Below, piece after piece: positions 6,019 through 13,312 of a stretch of DNA of 17,825 bases. The position numbers were made by a program, and so were the translations under genes. Positions within the stretch are counted from its first letter, which is position 1; each line of letters begins with the position of its first letter. The DNA is taken from positions 1 through 17,825 of the forward strand of contig CAZEGI010000022.1 of the NCBI GenBank assembly GCA_964512105.1, written 5' to 3'. The notes beneath the pieces are model-generated. The model did no database searches and was not told where the DNA came from. It saw only the letters and a list, made by a program, of their open reading frames with translations. The stretch is from CAZEGI01 sp964512105. GTDB lineage: Archaea; Altiarchaeota; Altiarchaeia; IMC4; CAZEGI01.

Positions 6019-9000
6019 GCGATGCTGCAGTTGGTTGCGAATTCTTTCATTGCATCTATGCTCGGAAATTCCCCGAGTTGCAGAGCTCCTGTTGCCGGAC
6101 ATGCGAACTGCGGCACGCCCCCGCCAAGTTTCAGCACTCCGGATAGGCATTCGTCAGCGACCTTTCTGTTTTCTGCGTCGTTAGCGTTAATCCATAGGAA
6201 TTTGTAACCCTGACCCTGGAGTTCCTCGACAAGCGGCATCATGTTCTGGCAGTGCGGGCAGCTTGTGGTGTGGTAGAACATGACCGTATTTTCCGAGGTG
6301 TTGTATCTTTCTAGGCAATCCGCTGTCGTTTCATTCTCCGGCACGGTTTGCACTGTCGTTTCATTTTCTGTCTGTTCGGGCATCTCTTCCTGGTAGATGA
6401 TTTCGTAAACCCGGACATATCCACCAGTAAAGTCCCCCACCAGTTTGAAGTGTTTGAGCTTGTTAACTTCGTGCGTGTACAACCCGAGCGCTTTGTATTC
6501 ATCGATGTAATCGCTAAGGTAAATGCGCGTTTCCATGAAATCATGGAATTCGTCGGGAACATAAACAAGCGTGCGGTAGGTCGGGAGCAGATTGTCGTCC
6601 GGTCGTGACACTGCAAGCATCAGCATTCCTGGATTGGTCTCGTTTCCTATCAGAGGCTGGATTCCAAGTATTGAAGCGTCATGGTCCTTGACCCACGTGC
6701 TCCATGGTATCTTGGTTCCATGCGGGTCCACGACAGATATATCCGTGATTCTGTCGTCCCGTATCTCAAACATGATGCCAGCAATGTAGGCATTGCAACC
6801 GAAAACCACCCGTACCATGTACGAAACCTTGCCCCCCTCGCTTATGAGCTGCGGTTTTACAATGGTCTGGTATTCCGATTGTCCGAATAGTGCTCTTCCA
6901 GGTGAAATAAAGCCGCACTGACCGTAACCTTTCCTGTTCGGGTTTGTCGGACTTTGCAACCACTGTATATACTCCTCAGACTTGTTTGAGAAATCCCCGC
7001 GGGATATGAAATACGGCGCGGCAGCCTTGCCTATCATGGTGTAATCGATGATGACGTAATCTGCATCGTACTTTCTTGCTATAGCTAACGCCTCACTTTC
7101 GTTTGTTATCATAACATGGAACTTCGCTATCTCCTGTACCATGTAGTCCCTTATCTTGAGGTTGTCGAGTATGCTGATGTGTCCGGTTTCTGCGGTCAGC
7201 CAGTGCCCGTAATCCCACCACGTCAGTATCGAGCCGTTGAACGACTGGGTTTTCAGCCACTGGAACGCGGAGTCCCAGTAGTACCTCTCGGCCATTGGTC
7301 CACGGTGCATTGGCGTCGTGAAGATGTAATCGCCGTAGTTTATGTCGCCTATCGGCGTTACGCCGAAGAACGGGATGTACAAAACCGGAACGAACAGCAG
7401 GAGTATTACAACAACAACGCGTCCGCCTTCAAGGTCAGTCTTCTTCATCGCAGACAGCAGCCCGATTGTGGCGCCCAATGCGGCAACAGGCACGCTTGAA
7501 ATGAACTGCATCTGTGACCTGTGGAACACGCCCCAAAGTATCGGGAGGCTCCATGAGAGCACGAACGTTGCGCCCAGACTGCGTTTTTTTACCGCCCAGT
7601 AGAACAGGATTGGCACCATACCTAACCCGAACAGGTAGGTGAGACCAAAAATCCGGTAGCCAGTATTTACGCATGCGTCTATGTTGATGCTGCCGTCATC
7701 GTTGAGGCACATGGTCGCCTGCTCGGCGGTTGTCAGTCCTATGATATCGCCGGCTCTTGCGTGCGTTATCCGCGATATTACGGTGTCGAAAATCTCCCCA
7801 GGGGTTATGTATGTTACAACAAAGACGATGGCAGCGAGAAGTATCAGCGCCCCGATTACGTACAGGTTTTTTTGTACAAGGTTTTCAAGTCTGTCGCTTA
7901 TCGTGTTGCTATCTATTACGAGTTGCAGGCCGTACCTTTTCGACCTTATCATCTCCAATACGAATGACAGGGTCAGCGCTCCGCCAATTGCTATCAGAAT
8001 GTTTTGCGACGGCATCTGGAAAACCGGAAGTGCGCCGTGCTTGTGCAAAACGAGAGGTGAGAGCATGCTTATGAGTATGGGTAGGAGGATGTATGGGATG
8101 TGTTCGACACAGTTCTTCTTCTGGATGAAGTTGACTGCGGCATACGCGACGCCGAAGATTCCTATGACTACTGCTGCGTACTCATAACCGCCCCACGTGA
8201 GGTTGAGCAGCAGCAGGGCGAACCCAGACATAACCGCATAACCCAAACTCCTTCTCTTCAGGGACGCTGCAAGCAGGAAATACGCCGCAACGAACATGAA
8301 CATGCCGAGAGCGTCGTCCTCTGGGTTTGTAGCGACCGCCTGCGATGCGAACGCGGGGCTTGACATGAGTGCGAACGCCCCGAGCGCGGCAGCAACGTGT
8401 GCGTATGGTTTTTGGTCGGAGAACAGTTCACGTACGAGCAGGTAGAAAAGAACGACTGTGAAAACTCCGGCTAAACCGGAATCGAGCATCGCTGTTTCGA
8501 AAACCCCTATGCCAAAAGGTTTCAGCAACACCGCCATCGAGCCCATGAACACCGATGAAAGGAGCCGTGTGTGCCAGATGTCGTATCCCTCCGGAGGGTA
8601 TGTTAGGTAGTCGTGGTCCATGACATGACCTTCTGTCGTTATGTCTATGGCCCACCGGTAGTACCAGTAGCTGTCGAGATTGTCTATGTACGGCGCTTCC
8701 GCGGGAACCATGCGCATGAAGAGGGACGAAAAAAACAACGCCAGCACGATAGCGACGCTCGGCTTTACGATTTTGTGCATCGATGCGACGTATGCCAGCA
8801 GGAACGAGCCGAAAGCGACCGTGAGTATCTTGTAGTCCTGCGCTATTATCCCGTCGTAGGTGTCCGCAAATCTTGAAAACAGCGCGGTAATAAGTATCAG
8901 TGCTGGAACGCCCATGAACCAGTAATTCTTCACCCCGTTCTTGAAGTACATGTAAACAAAATAAACAGAAGCCAAACCCAGAAGTATAAGGATAAAGGTC

Positions 9001-9125
9001 AATACGGTCTGCGGAGCGACGAGCTTCGCAAGCGTTATAACGAACACGGCAACTGAAACCGCGAACAGCGGCTCCTGGAAGTGTTCCGACAAATTGTTGT
9101 ACTGTTTTTTCTGTTCCTCAGCCAT
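6015..9125 (-). CDS. aglB: Oligosaccharyltransferase AglB/STT3 with fused C-terminal thioredoxin-like (CPHC) domain
   Basis: AglB transfers a lipid-linked glycan to Asn in N-x-S/T sequons on the outer face of the membrane. The protein has 1036 residues from ATG 9125; a TTG 12 bases upstream is an alternative. Residues about 20-585 are multi-spanning membrane helices. The first acidic motif is IDNLDSYWYYR (Asp148, Asp151) and the second is NPEDDA (267-272). The soluble domain begins near 600 with the hallmark WWDYG at 636-640 (TWWDYGHW). After a Thr/Glu-rich linker, residues about 934-1033 form a thioredoxin-like domain: strand NTVMFYHTTS, active site CPHC (956-959), strand FLWINAND and a cis-Pro candidate in GGVPQF (Pro1005). 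This domain would face outside, like Ost3/Ost6 in the eukaryotic complex. AglB without such a domain is the usual form. The gene follows uppS with a one-base gap, so the two are probably one operon. Confidence 0.95.
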   Translation of the reverse strand: MAEEQKKQYNNLSEHFQEPLFAVSVAVFVITLAKLVAPQTVLTFILILLGLASVYFVYMYFKNGVKNYWFMGVPALILITALFSRFADTYDGIIAQDYKILTVAFGSFLLAYVASMHKIVKPSVAIVLALFFSSLFMRMVPAEAPYIDNLDSYWYYRWAIDITTEGHVMDHDYLTYPPEGYDIWHTRLLSSVFMGSMAVLLKPFGIGVFETAMLDSGLAGVFTVVLFYLLVRELFSDQKPYAHVAAALGAFALMSSPAFASQAVATNPEDDALGMFMFVAAYFLLAASLKRRSLGYAVMSGFALLLLNLTWGGYEYAAVVIGIFGVAYAAVNFIQKKNCVEHIPYILLPILISMLSPLVLHKHGALPVFQMPSQNILIAIGGALTLSFVLEMIRSKRYGLQLVIDSNTISDRLENLVQKNLYVIGALILLAAIVFVVTYITPGEIFDTVISRITHARAGDIIGLTTAEQATMCLNDDGSINIDACVNTGYRIFGLTYLFGLGMVPILFYWAVKKRSLGATFVLSWSLPILWGVFHRSQMQFISSVPVAALGATIGLLSAMKKTDLEGGRVVVVILLLFVPVLYIPFFGVTPIGDINYGDYIFTTPMHRGPMAERYYWDSAFQWLKTQSFNGSILTWWDYGHWLTAETGHISILDNLKIRDYMVQEIAKFHVMITNESEALAIARKYDADYVIIDYTMIGKAAAPYFISRGDFSNKSEEYIQWLQSPTNPNRKGYGQCGFISPGRALFGQSEYQTIVKPQLISEGGKVSYMVRVVFGCNAYIAGIMFEIRDDRITDISVVDPHGTKIPWSTWVKDHDASILGIQPLIGNETNPGMLMLAVSRPDDNLLPTYRTLVYVPDEFHDFMETRIYLSDYIDEYKALGLYTHEVNKLKHFKLVGDFTGGYVRVYEIIYQEEMPEQTENETTVQTVPENETTADCLERYNTSENTVMFYHTTSCPHCQNMMPLVEELQGQGYKFLWINANDAENRKVADECLSGVLKLGGGVPQFACPATGALQLGEFPSIDAMKEFATNCSIA

Positions 9126-9126
9126 T

Positions 9127-9813
9127 TTATCTGCCAAATCTGCGCTCCCTTGAGTTGTAGTCCTGCACGACCCATGCTAGGTCGTTCTTCTCGAATTCCT
9201 GCCAGAGTTTGTCAATGAAATATATTTCAGAATACGCCGACTGCCATAATAGGAAGTTGCTCAGCCTGTCCTCGGCAGTTCTGATTACGATTTCCGGATA
9301 GTTTTTCACCCAGAGGTATTTTTTAAGGTTATCCTCACTGAGCTCAAGGCTGTTGCTTACGACGCTTCTTGCGGCATTCAGAACCTCCTGCCTTCCGCCG
9401 TATGCGATTGCGAGATTGAGGGTAAAGCTTTTGTTGTTTCTTGTTACGTCCTCGAGCTCGTTGAGTTTTTTGACGAGGTTGCCGTTCGTTTTGCTCGAAA
9501 CAGTTGCGAGGTAATTCATGTCACCGCACACGTTGACCTTAACCTTGTTGTCGTGGATTCTGTCATCCGTCAGGGCCTTCGTTGCCTGCTCCTCAAACAC
9601 GCTGAACAAAACCTTAAGCTCTTCCCTGCTCCTGTTCATGATGTTCTCCAAAGACAGGGCGTATATCGTGGTTTCCTTTATGCTTAAGTCTCTGCACCAC
9701 TCTAAGAAGTCGTAGAATTTCGTGATTCCCATCCTATAAGATTCCTGAAGGTTGGTTATCCCCCTCTTTCTCATATACCTGCGGTTGCCGTCAGGTATCA
9801 GTCCGACATGCAT
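9127..9813 (-). CDS. uppS: Undecaprenyl-diphosphate synthase family cis-prenyltransferase
   Basis: The enzyme condenses isopentenyl diphosphate units in cis to make the long polyprenyl diphosphate that becomes the dolichol-type glycan carrier in archaea. All family blocks are present in 228 residues: LIPDGNRR (5-12) with catalytic Asp8, YALSLEN (51-57), AYGGRQE (137-143), IRTAEDRLSNFLLWQSAYSE (177-196), DKLWQEF (201-207) and SRERRFG (221-227). The N-terminus is short, beginning only seven residues before the catalytic Asp, where many homologues have 10-20 more. The next gene, aglB, uses this carrier, with only one base between UppS stop and AglB ATG, so the pair forms a coherent N-glycosylation unit. 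A TATA-like box at 9831-9840 fits a leaderless start. Product chain length cannot be predicted by eye. Confidence 0.95.
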   Translation of the reverse strand: MHVGLIPDGNRRYMRKRGITNLQESYRMGITKFYDFLEWCRDLSIKETTIYALSLENIMNRSREELKVLFSVFEEQATKALTDDRIHDNKVKVNVCGDMNYLATVSSKTNGNLVKKLNELEDVTRNNKSFTLNLAIAYGGRQEVLNAARSVVSNSLELSEDNLKKYLWVKNYPEIVIRTAEDRLSNFLLWQSAYSEIYFIDKLWQEFEKNDLAWVVQDYNSRERRFGR

Positions 9814-9830
9814 TTTACAGTGTGTATATG

Positions 9831-9840
9831 TTAAATAAAA
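9831..9840 (-). promoter_or_regulatory. TATA-like box for the uppS-aglB operon
   Basis: On the minus strand this reads TTTTATTTAA and is centred about 23-24 bases before the uppS ATG at 9813. That spacing fits a leaderless or nearly leaderless message. The whole uppS/nob1 gap (9814-9907) is very AT-rich and holds several alternative TATA-like runs, so the exact box is uncertain. Confidence 0.45.
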
Positions 9841-9864
9841 TGGATATAATAATGATTATCTGCC

Positions 9865-9872
9865 TATAAAAA
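9865..9872 (+). promoter_or_regulatory. TATA-like box upstream of nob1
   Basis: TATAAAAA lies about 39 bases before the nob1 ATG at 9908, predicting a start near 9895 and a leader of about 13 bases. A second candidate, GATATAATAA (9874-9883), is closer and would give a leaderless message. The gap serves two divergent housekeeping genes. Confidence 0.35.
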
Positions 9873-9907
9873 TGATATAATAAGTATAATAACTACGCTG
9901 CATCGGC

Positions 9908-10390
9908 ATGAAAGTTCTTGACACGTCTGCCCTTTTAAGGATGTCTGGTCTGGAAGACGACACCTATACCGTTACAAATAGCGTTTTGAACGAGATAAGG
10001 GACGAAAGCGCGGGACTCGTTGTCGAATCAGCCATACGCTCAAAAAACCTCAAAATCCTCGAGCCGGGGAAAGAAAGTAGGGGTAGGGTGATAAAGGCAG
10101 CGAAAAAAACCGGGGATTTGCTGTCGGATGCGGATATCGATGTCCTTGCCCTGGCTCTGGAAAAAAAGCTTGAAGTGATTACCGATGACTATGGGATTCA
10201 GAACGTTGCGAAGGCGCTGAAAATAAGATACTCGGGCCTGACGCAGGACGGGATAAAGAAAAAAATAAAATGGGTGAAGGTTTGTCCGGGTTGCGGAAGG
10301 AAATATGCGACGGACGTGCGGAGATGTTCGACGTGCGACACAAAACTCAAAAAATGCAAAAATGGAAAGAAGAAGGGGGCATCAAGGTAG
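9908..10390 (+). CDS. nob1: Nob1: PIN-domain endonuclease with zinc ribbon, 16S rRNA 3'-end maturation
   Basis: Nob1 cuts the pre-rRNA to form the mature 3' end of small-subunit rRNA during late ribosome assembly. The 160 residues contain a PIN nuclease domain at 1-110 with the acidic metal site spread over Asp5 (VLDTSAL), Glu29 (SVLNEIRDE), Asp74/Asp76 (LLSDADIDVLALALE) and Asp93/Asp94 (VITDDYGIQNVA). A linker leads to a zinc ribbon with Cys126, Cys129, Cys140 and Cys143 (CPGCGRKY and CSTC). The tail is basic, as expected for an RNA-binding protein. Length and domain order match archaeal Nob1. The gene diverges from uppS. The following methyltransferase-like gene starts just after, or overlaps, its 3' end. 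Confidence 0.95.
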   Translation: MKVLDTSALLRMSGLEDDTYTVTNSVLNEIRDESAGLVVESAIRSKNLKILEPGKESRGRVIKAAKKTGDLLSDADIDVLALALEKKLEVITDDYGIQNVAKALKIRYSGLTQDGIKKKIKWVKVCPGCGRKYATDVRRCSTCDTKLKKCKNGKKKGASR

Positions 10391-10415
10391 ATCACACATA
10401 ACTATTGATGCAGAA

Positions 10416-11174
10416 ATGTTAGAGCAATTAAAGGAGATAGCTAGCAGGATACCAAATGGCGAAATGCTTTTGAGGACATGGGAAGACTTTGGCACTATAG
10501 ATTATAGGCCATGTCAAGCAAGGGCCGAAGAATTTCAGAGACTTCGAGGAGCATATGCTGCCCTTGATGAAGAGTATCAGGATATTGAAATTTTAACAGC
10601 CCATTATCTCGCAAAGGGCTCAACTGTTTTGGAACTCTTTCACGACAATGTAGGGGACCTGCCGTGCTTTATCTTGAGTAAAATTGGTCCGAATGGCAGG
10701 TTAATTATAGCGAGCAGCGAGGCAAACACCGAAGACCTTGCATGTGGTTTTGTCAGGGCCTACGAAAAACGGCAGGAGGGATTTATGCGATTTGTTGAGA
10801 ATGTAGATTTCATTAGAAGAGTAGGTGAATTCGCAAGAGTAGGTAACTCAGGGGAACTGATAGGACGATTTAACTTGGAAGTGCATAAACTGCGGGTTCC
10901 ACCACTTCCTAAGAATATTAAACCGGTATCTGTGGACGCCGTAATCAACGAATGTGGAGGATGGGACTACAATTCAGATGCAGATACAAGGGACATTCTT
11001 GCTGAGATAGACACTATCTTGAAGCCCGGTGGTGTTATTATAACCGGGGAACCTGCAAGAGAGCAAGCGAGACTGGAGTATCTAATGGGAGAAGTACGAG
11101 TTGGTTACTCTACAGAAAGATTAGAAAAACTTAGCAACCCTTACTTTTGGATGATCTTAAGGAAACCTAAATGA
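10416..11174 (+). CDS. Class I methyltransferase-like protein with degenerate SAM-binding motif
   Basis: From ATG 10416 the protein has 252 residues. An in-frame ATG at 10362 would add 18 residues (MERRRGHQGRSHITIDAE) but overlap nob1 by 29 bases, and the added stretch reads like real protein, so that start is possible. The C-terminal two thirds look like a Rossmann-type methyltransferase: strand STVLELFHDNVGD at the motif I position, strand GRLIIASSEA, then SVDAVINECGGWD and the motif DTILKPGGVIITGEP, common after strand 5. Motif I lacks the Gly-x-Gly-x-Gly of SAM enzymes, so catalysis is doubtful. The N-terminal 90 residues are helical and unrecognised. The JAMM-like gene starts 20 bases downstream and is likely co-transcribed. 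Neither belongs to the rRNA-processing or MEMO neighbourhood on either side. Fold is moderately sure, function unknown. Confidence 0.6.
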   Translation: MLEQLKEIASRIPNGEMLLRTWEDFGTIDYRPCQARAEEFQRLRGAYAALDEEYQDIEILTAHYLAKGSTVLELFHDNVGDLPCFILSKIGPNGRLIIASSEANTEDLACGFVRAYEKRQEGFMRFVENVDFIRRVGEFARVGNSGELIGRFNLEVHKLRVPPLPKNIKPVSVDAVINECGGWDYNSDADTRDILAEIDTILKPGGVIITGEPAREQARLEYLMGEVRVGYSTERLEKLSNPYFWMILRKPK

Positions 11175-11194
11175 TTCTTATCACTCAATAGAAA

Positions 11195-11950
11195 ATGACA
11201 AACAGTATCAAAGTAAAAAAGATTAATGAAGTTACAGCAACGCATCTTCCCGAGACGAAGACAATTTCACCCGCCTGTCCGAGTATGGTCATCACGGAAG
11301 CTGCCTTGCGCGATTGTATCGAGCACGTACTCGACTTCTTGCCTCGTGAATCTGCCGGAATTCTGGTTGTTGAAAAGGACGAGACACCCACCATAACGAG
11401 ATACATCCGATGCCGACAAAGAGGTCCCGAACTCGGTGGTGCTGGCGAGCTGTCGCTTGGGGACGAGGAGCGTGCATTACTGCGGCAGGAAAATGTCTTA
11501 GGTGTCATACGGATTCATTCGCATACGATGGAGAACAGACCGCCACATTTTGGTGACATTGATGCAGACCGCTACGATACTCCACTACTTATGCCTGGTG
11601 TGACTCTTTTAGGACACTCCTCCGTCGGATGCCCTCAAACTCTGGTGGAACTAGGCTTAAACCGTATAACGGACCCCGATAAACGGAAAGAGTTAATTGA
11701 CGCATATGCCAAAAATCCTGGAAAATATTTTCACATATACGTTTACAGGAATACGCCCGTGACTGAAGAGGAATTGCGAGAAAGGGACCAAGAAAACGCC
11801 ATGCTCGATGCCATTTATAGAGCCGGCGGCAGCGCTGCAATAGGCGAATACTGGGACAAGAGAGGACCGAGAACCAAAATAATATACGAACCAGAGGGTG
11901 GTGAACCCCAAGCCCTTCTGAGGGCCAAATTTAGGAGGATACGGCACTGA
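11195..11950 (+). CDS. JAMM/MPN-like putative metalloprotease with an altered motif (Ser to His)
   Basis: The 251-residue protein shows the layout of JAMM (MPN+) zinc proteases: Glu52 in RESAGILVVE, then HSH at 108-110 after the strand VLGVIRI, then Asp121 in HFGDID. The spacing H-x-H-x7-[S]-x2-D is exact, but the position that is normally Ser is His118. JAMM proteins remove ubiquitin-like modifiers or cut at Gly-Gly tails, and the related fold also appears in phage and DNA-repair proteins. No ubiquitin-like, E1 or E2 gene is visible here, so the substrate is unknown. About 110 further residues follow the motif; they include GKYFHIYVYRNTPVTEEELR and end in a basic tail. The gene follows the methyltransferase-like gene by 20 bases. 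A near-identical 15-base element lies before and after it. Homology is inferred from motif geometry alone. Confidence 0.6.
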   Translation: MTNSIKVKKINEVTATHLPETKTISPACPSMVITEAALRDCIEHVLDFLPRESAGILVVEKDETPTITRYIRCRQRGPELGGAGELSLGDEERALLRQENVLGVIRIHSHTMENRPPHFGDIDADRYDTPLLMPGVTLLGHSSVGCPQTLVELGLNRITDPDKRKELIDAYAKNPGKYFHIYVYRNTPVTEEELRERDQENAMLDAIYRAGGSAAIGEYWDKRGPRTKIIYEPEGGEPQALLRAKFRRIRH

Positions 11951-11963
11951 TGGGGTTGTGGGC

Positions 11964-11971
11964 TTTTTATC
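11964..11971 (+). promoter_or_regulatory. TATA-like box upstream of the MEMO gene
   Basis: TTTTTATC is centred about 31 bases before the ATG at 11999, giving a predicted start within a few bases of the start codon. It lies in the only noncoding gap between the JAMM-like gene and memo, and suggests that MEMO and its followers have their own promoter. Confidence 0.4.
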
Positions 11972-11998
11972 TTCAATAGAATTAATAATCTACTGAAA

Positions 11999-12817
11999 AT
12001 GATTCGTGCTCCGGCGGTGGCTGGTCAGTTCTATCCCTACAGCAGGGAAATGCTCCAGAAGCAGGTTGAGGAGAGCATAGACAAAAAATCAAAAAAAGAG
12101 CACGCGCTGGGCGCGATGTGCCCGCATGCGGGTTACATGTATTCCGGCAAGCCCGCGGGTCTTGTTTATTCAAGGATGAAGATTCCTGACACGCTTGTTA
12201 TTCTCGGACCAAACCATACCGGCATCGGCGCGGATTTCGCGATAATGACGGACGGAATCTGGAGAATGCCACTCGGTGAGGTCAAGATAGACAAACCGCT
12301 TGCGGAAGAGATATTCAAAAATTCAAAGGTTCTGGAGGACGATTTCACCGCGCACCAGCACGAGCATTCTATCGAAGTGCAGTTGCCGTTCATTCAGTAC
12401 TTCAGCGACGATTTCCAGTTCGTCCCGATTACTATGAGGCATTATGCACCGGATGACGAATATCTGAACGTATGCACGGACATTGCGAATGCGATTGCGA
12501 CCGCTGTAAAGAACACTAGGGAATCCGTAACAATAATCGCAAGTTCCGACCTCACGCATTACGAACCGCATGAAGTTGCGAACAAAAAAGACCATGCGAT
12601 TTTGGATGCGGTTCTCGAACTTGATGCGAAAAAACTCCTGCAGGTTGTCCGTGACCTCCGGGTTTCCATGTGCGGTTTCGGTCCGGTCACGGTGATGCTG
12701 CTCGCATGCAAAAAACTCGGGGCAAAAAAGGCGGAACTCGTGAAGTACATGACGTCCGGCGACGTGACAAAGGATTATGGCGCTGTGGTCGGATACGGTG
12801 GGGTTATTGTGAAGTAA
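11999..12817 (+). CDS. MEMO1 family protein (AmmeMemoRadiSam system B-type)
   Basis: The family is conserved from archaea to humans and is related in fold to class III ring-opening dioxygenases. The human member binds a metal and has been linked to redox and iron handling. In 272 residues all signature blocks appear: APAVAGQFYP (4-13), PHAGYMYSG (42-50), ILGPNHTG (68-75), HQHEHSIEVQLPF (119-131), IASSDLTHYEP (180-190), VSMCGFGP (222-229) and SGDVTKDYGAVVGYGG (253-268). His43, His73, His187 and Cys225 are the likely metal or active-site residues. In many prokaryotes memo sits near an AMMECR1 gene and a radical SAM gene; neither is here. The nucleotidyltransferase gene starts six bases after the stop, so this gene may head a five-gene operon. 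Family is certain, cellular role in archaea is not. Confidence 0.92.
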   Translation: MIRAPAVAGQFYPYSREMLQKQVEESIDKKSKKEHALGAMCPHAGYMYSGKPAGLVYSRMKIPDTLVILGPNHTGIGADFAIMTDGIWRMPLGEVKIDKPLAEEIFKNSKVLEDDFTAHQHEHSIEVQLPFIQYFSDDFQFVPITMRHYAPDDEYLNVCTDIANAIATAVKNTRESVTIIASSDLTHYEPHEVANKKDHAILDAVLELDAKKLLQVVRDLRVSMCGFGPVTVMLLACKKLGAKKAELVKYMTSGDVTKDYGAVVGYGGVIVK

Positions 12818-12823
12818 ACCAAA

Positions 12824-13312
12824 ATGTATTACGATGAGGTTTTCGAGGCGCTAAACAAGGGGAAGGTGAGATATCTCGTGGTTGGCGGAGTCGCCTTGGT
12901 TCTTCACGGCGTGGTAAGGCTTACAGTGGATTTGGACCTCTTTCTTGACATGACCCCAAAAAATCTTACAAAGTTCATAAAAATTATGGGTTCTCTGAGA
13001 TACAAACCAAGGTTGCCCGTAAAGGCATTGGATTTTGCAGACGTGAAAAAAAGGGAACGCTGGGTAAAAGAGAAGAACATGAAGGTATTTTCTTTTATTC
13101 ATTCCAAAGATTCATATAAGATGGTTGACGCATTCGCTGAAGAACCGATAAGTTTTAAGATCGCATATGACTCAAAAAAAATGATTAAAGCAGGTAATAT
13201 TCAAATACCTGTAATTTCAATAGATGACCTAATAAAATTGAAAAAGTCGTCTGGAAGACCGCAAGACCTTGAGGATGTAAAGACCTTAATAAAATTGAGG
13301 AAAATTAAATGA
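12824..13312 (+). CDS. Nucleotidyltransferase-fold protein, possible toxin-antitoxin component
   Basis: The 162-residue protein has the minimal nucleotidyltransferase signature: YLVVGGVALVLHG (17-29) supplies the Gly-Gly motif, and LTVDLDLFLD (33-42) supplies the metal-binding acidic pair Asp36 and Asp38. A C-terminal SIDDLIKLKKSSGRPQDLED (132-151) motif is common in small nucleotidyltransferases near toxin-antitoxin and AbiEii-like genes. Such proteins may transfer nucleotides to tRNA or to a partner protein; the acceptor here is unknown. The stop overlaps (ATGA) the start of a 47-residue gene, the usual layout of a two-part toxin-antitoxin pair. From here to 13450 the DNA is visibly richer in A/T than memo and prs, which could mean later arrival. 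Possible but unproven as a selfish or defence module. Confidence 0.75.
   Translation: MYYDEVFEALNKGKVRYLVVGGVALVLHGVVRLTVDLDLFLDMTPKNLTKFIKIMGSLRYKPRLPVKALDFADVKKRERWVKEKNMKVFSFIHSKDSYKMVDAFAEEPISFKIAYDSKKMIKAGNIQIPVISIDDLIKLKKSSGRPQDLEDVKTLIKLRKIK

Noticed and set aside
7681..8187. 168-codon open frame antisense to aglB
   Set aside because: It lies wholly inside the aglB membrane domain, which has strong motifs on the other strand; it is a mirror of the codon pattern.
9126..9137. TTG start of AglB at 9137
   Set aside because: It overlaps the uppS stop, while an ATG four codons later follows that stop by one base.
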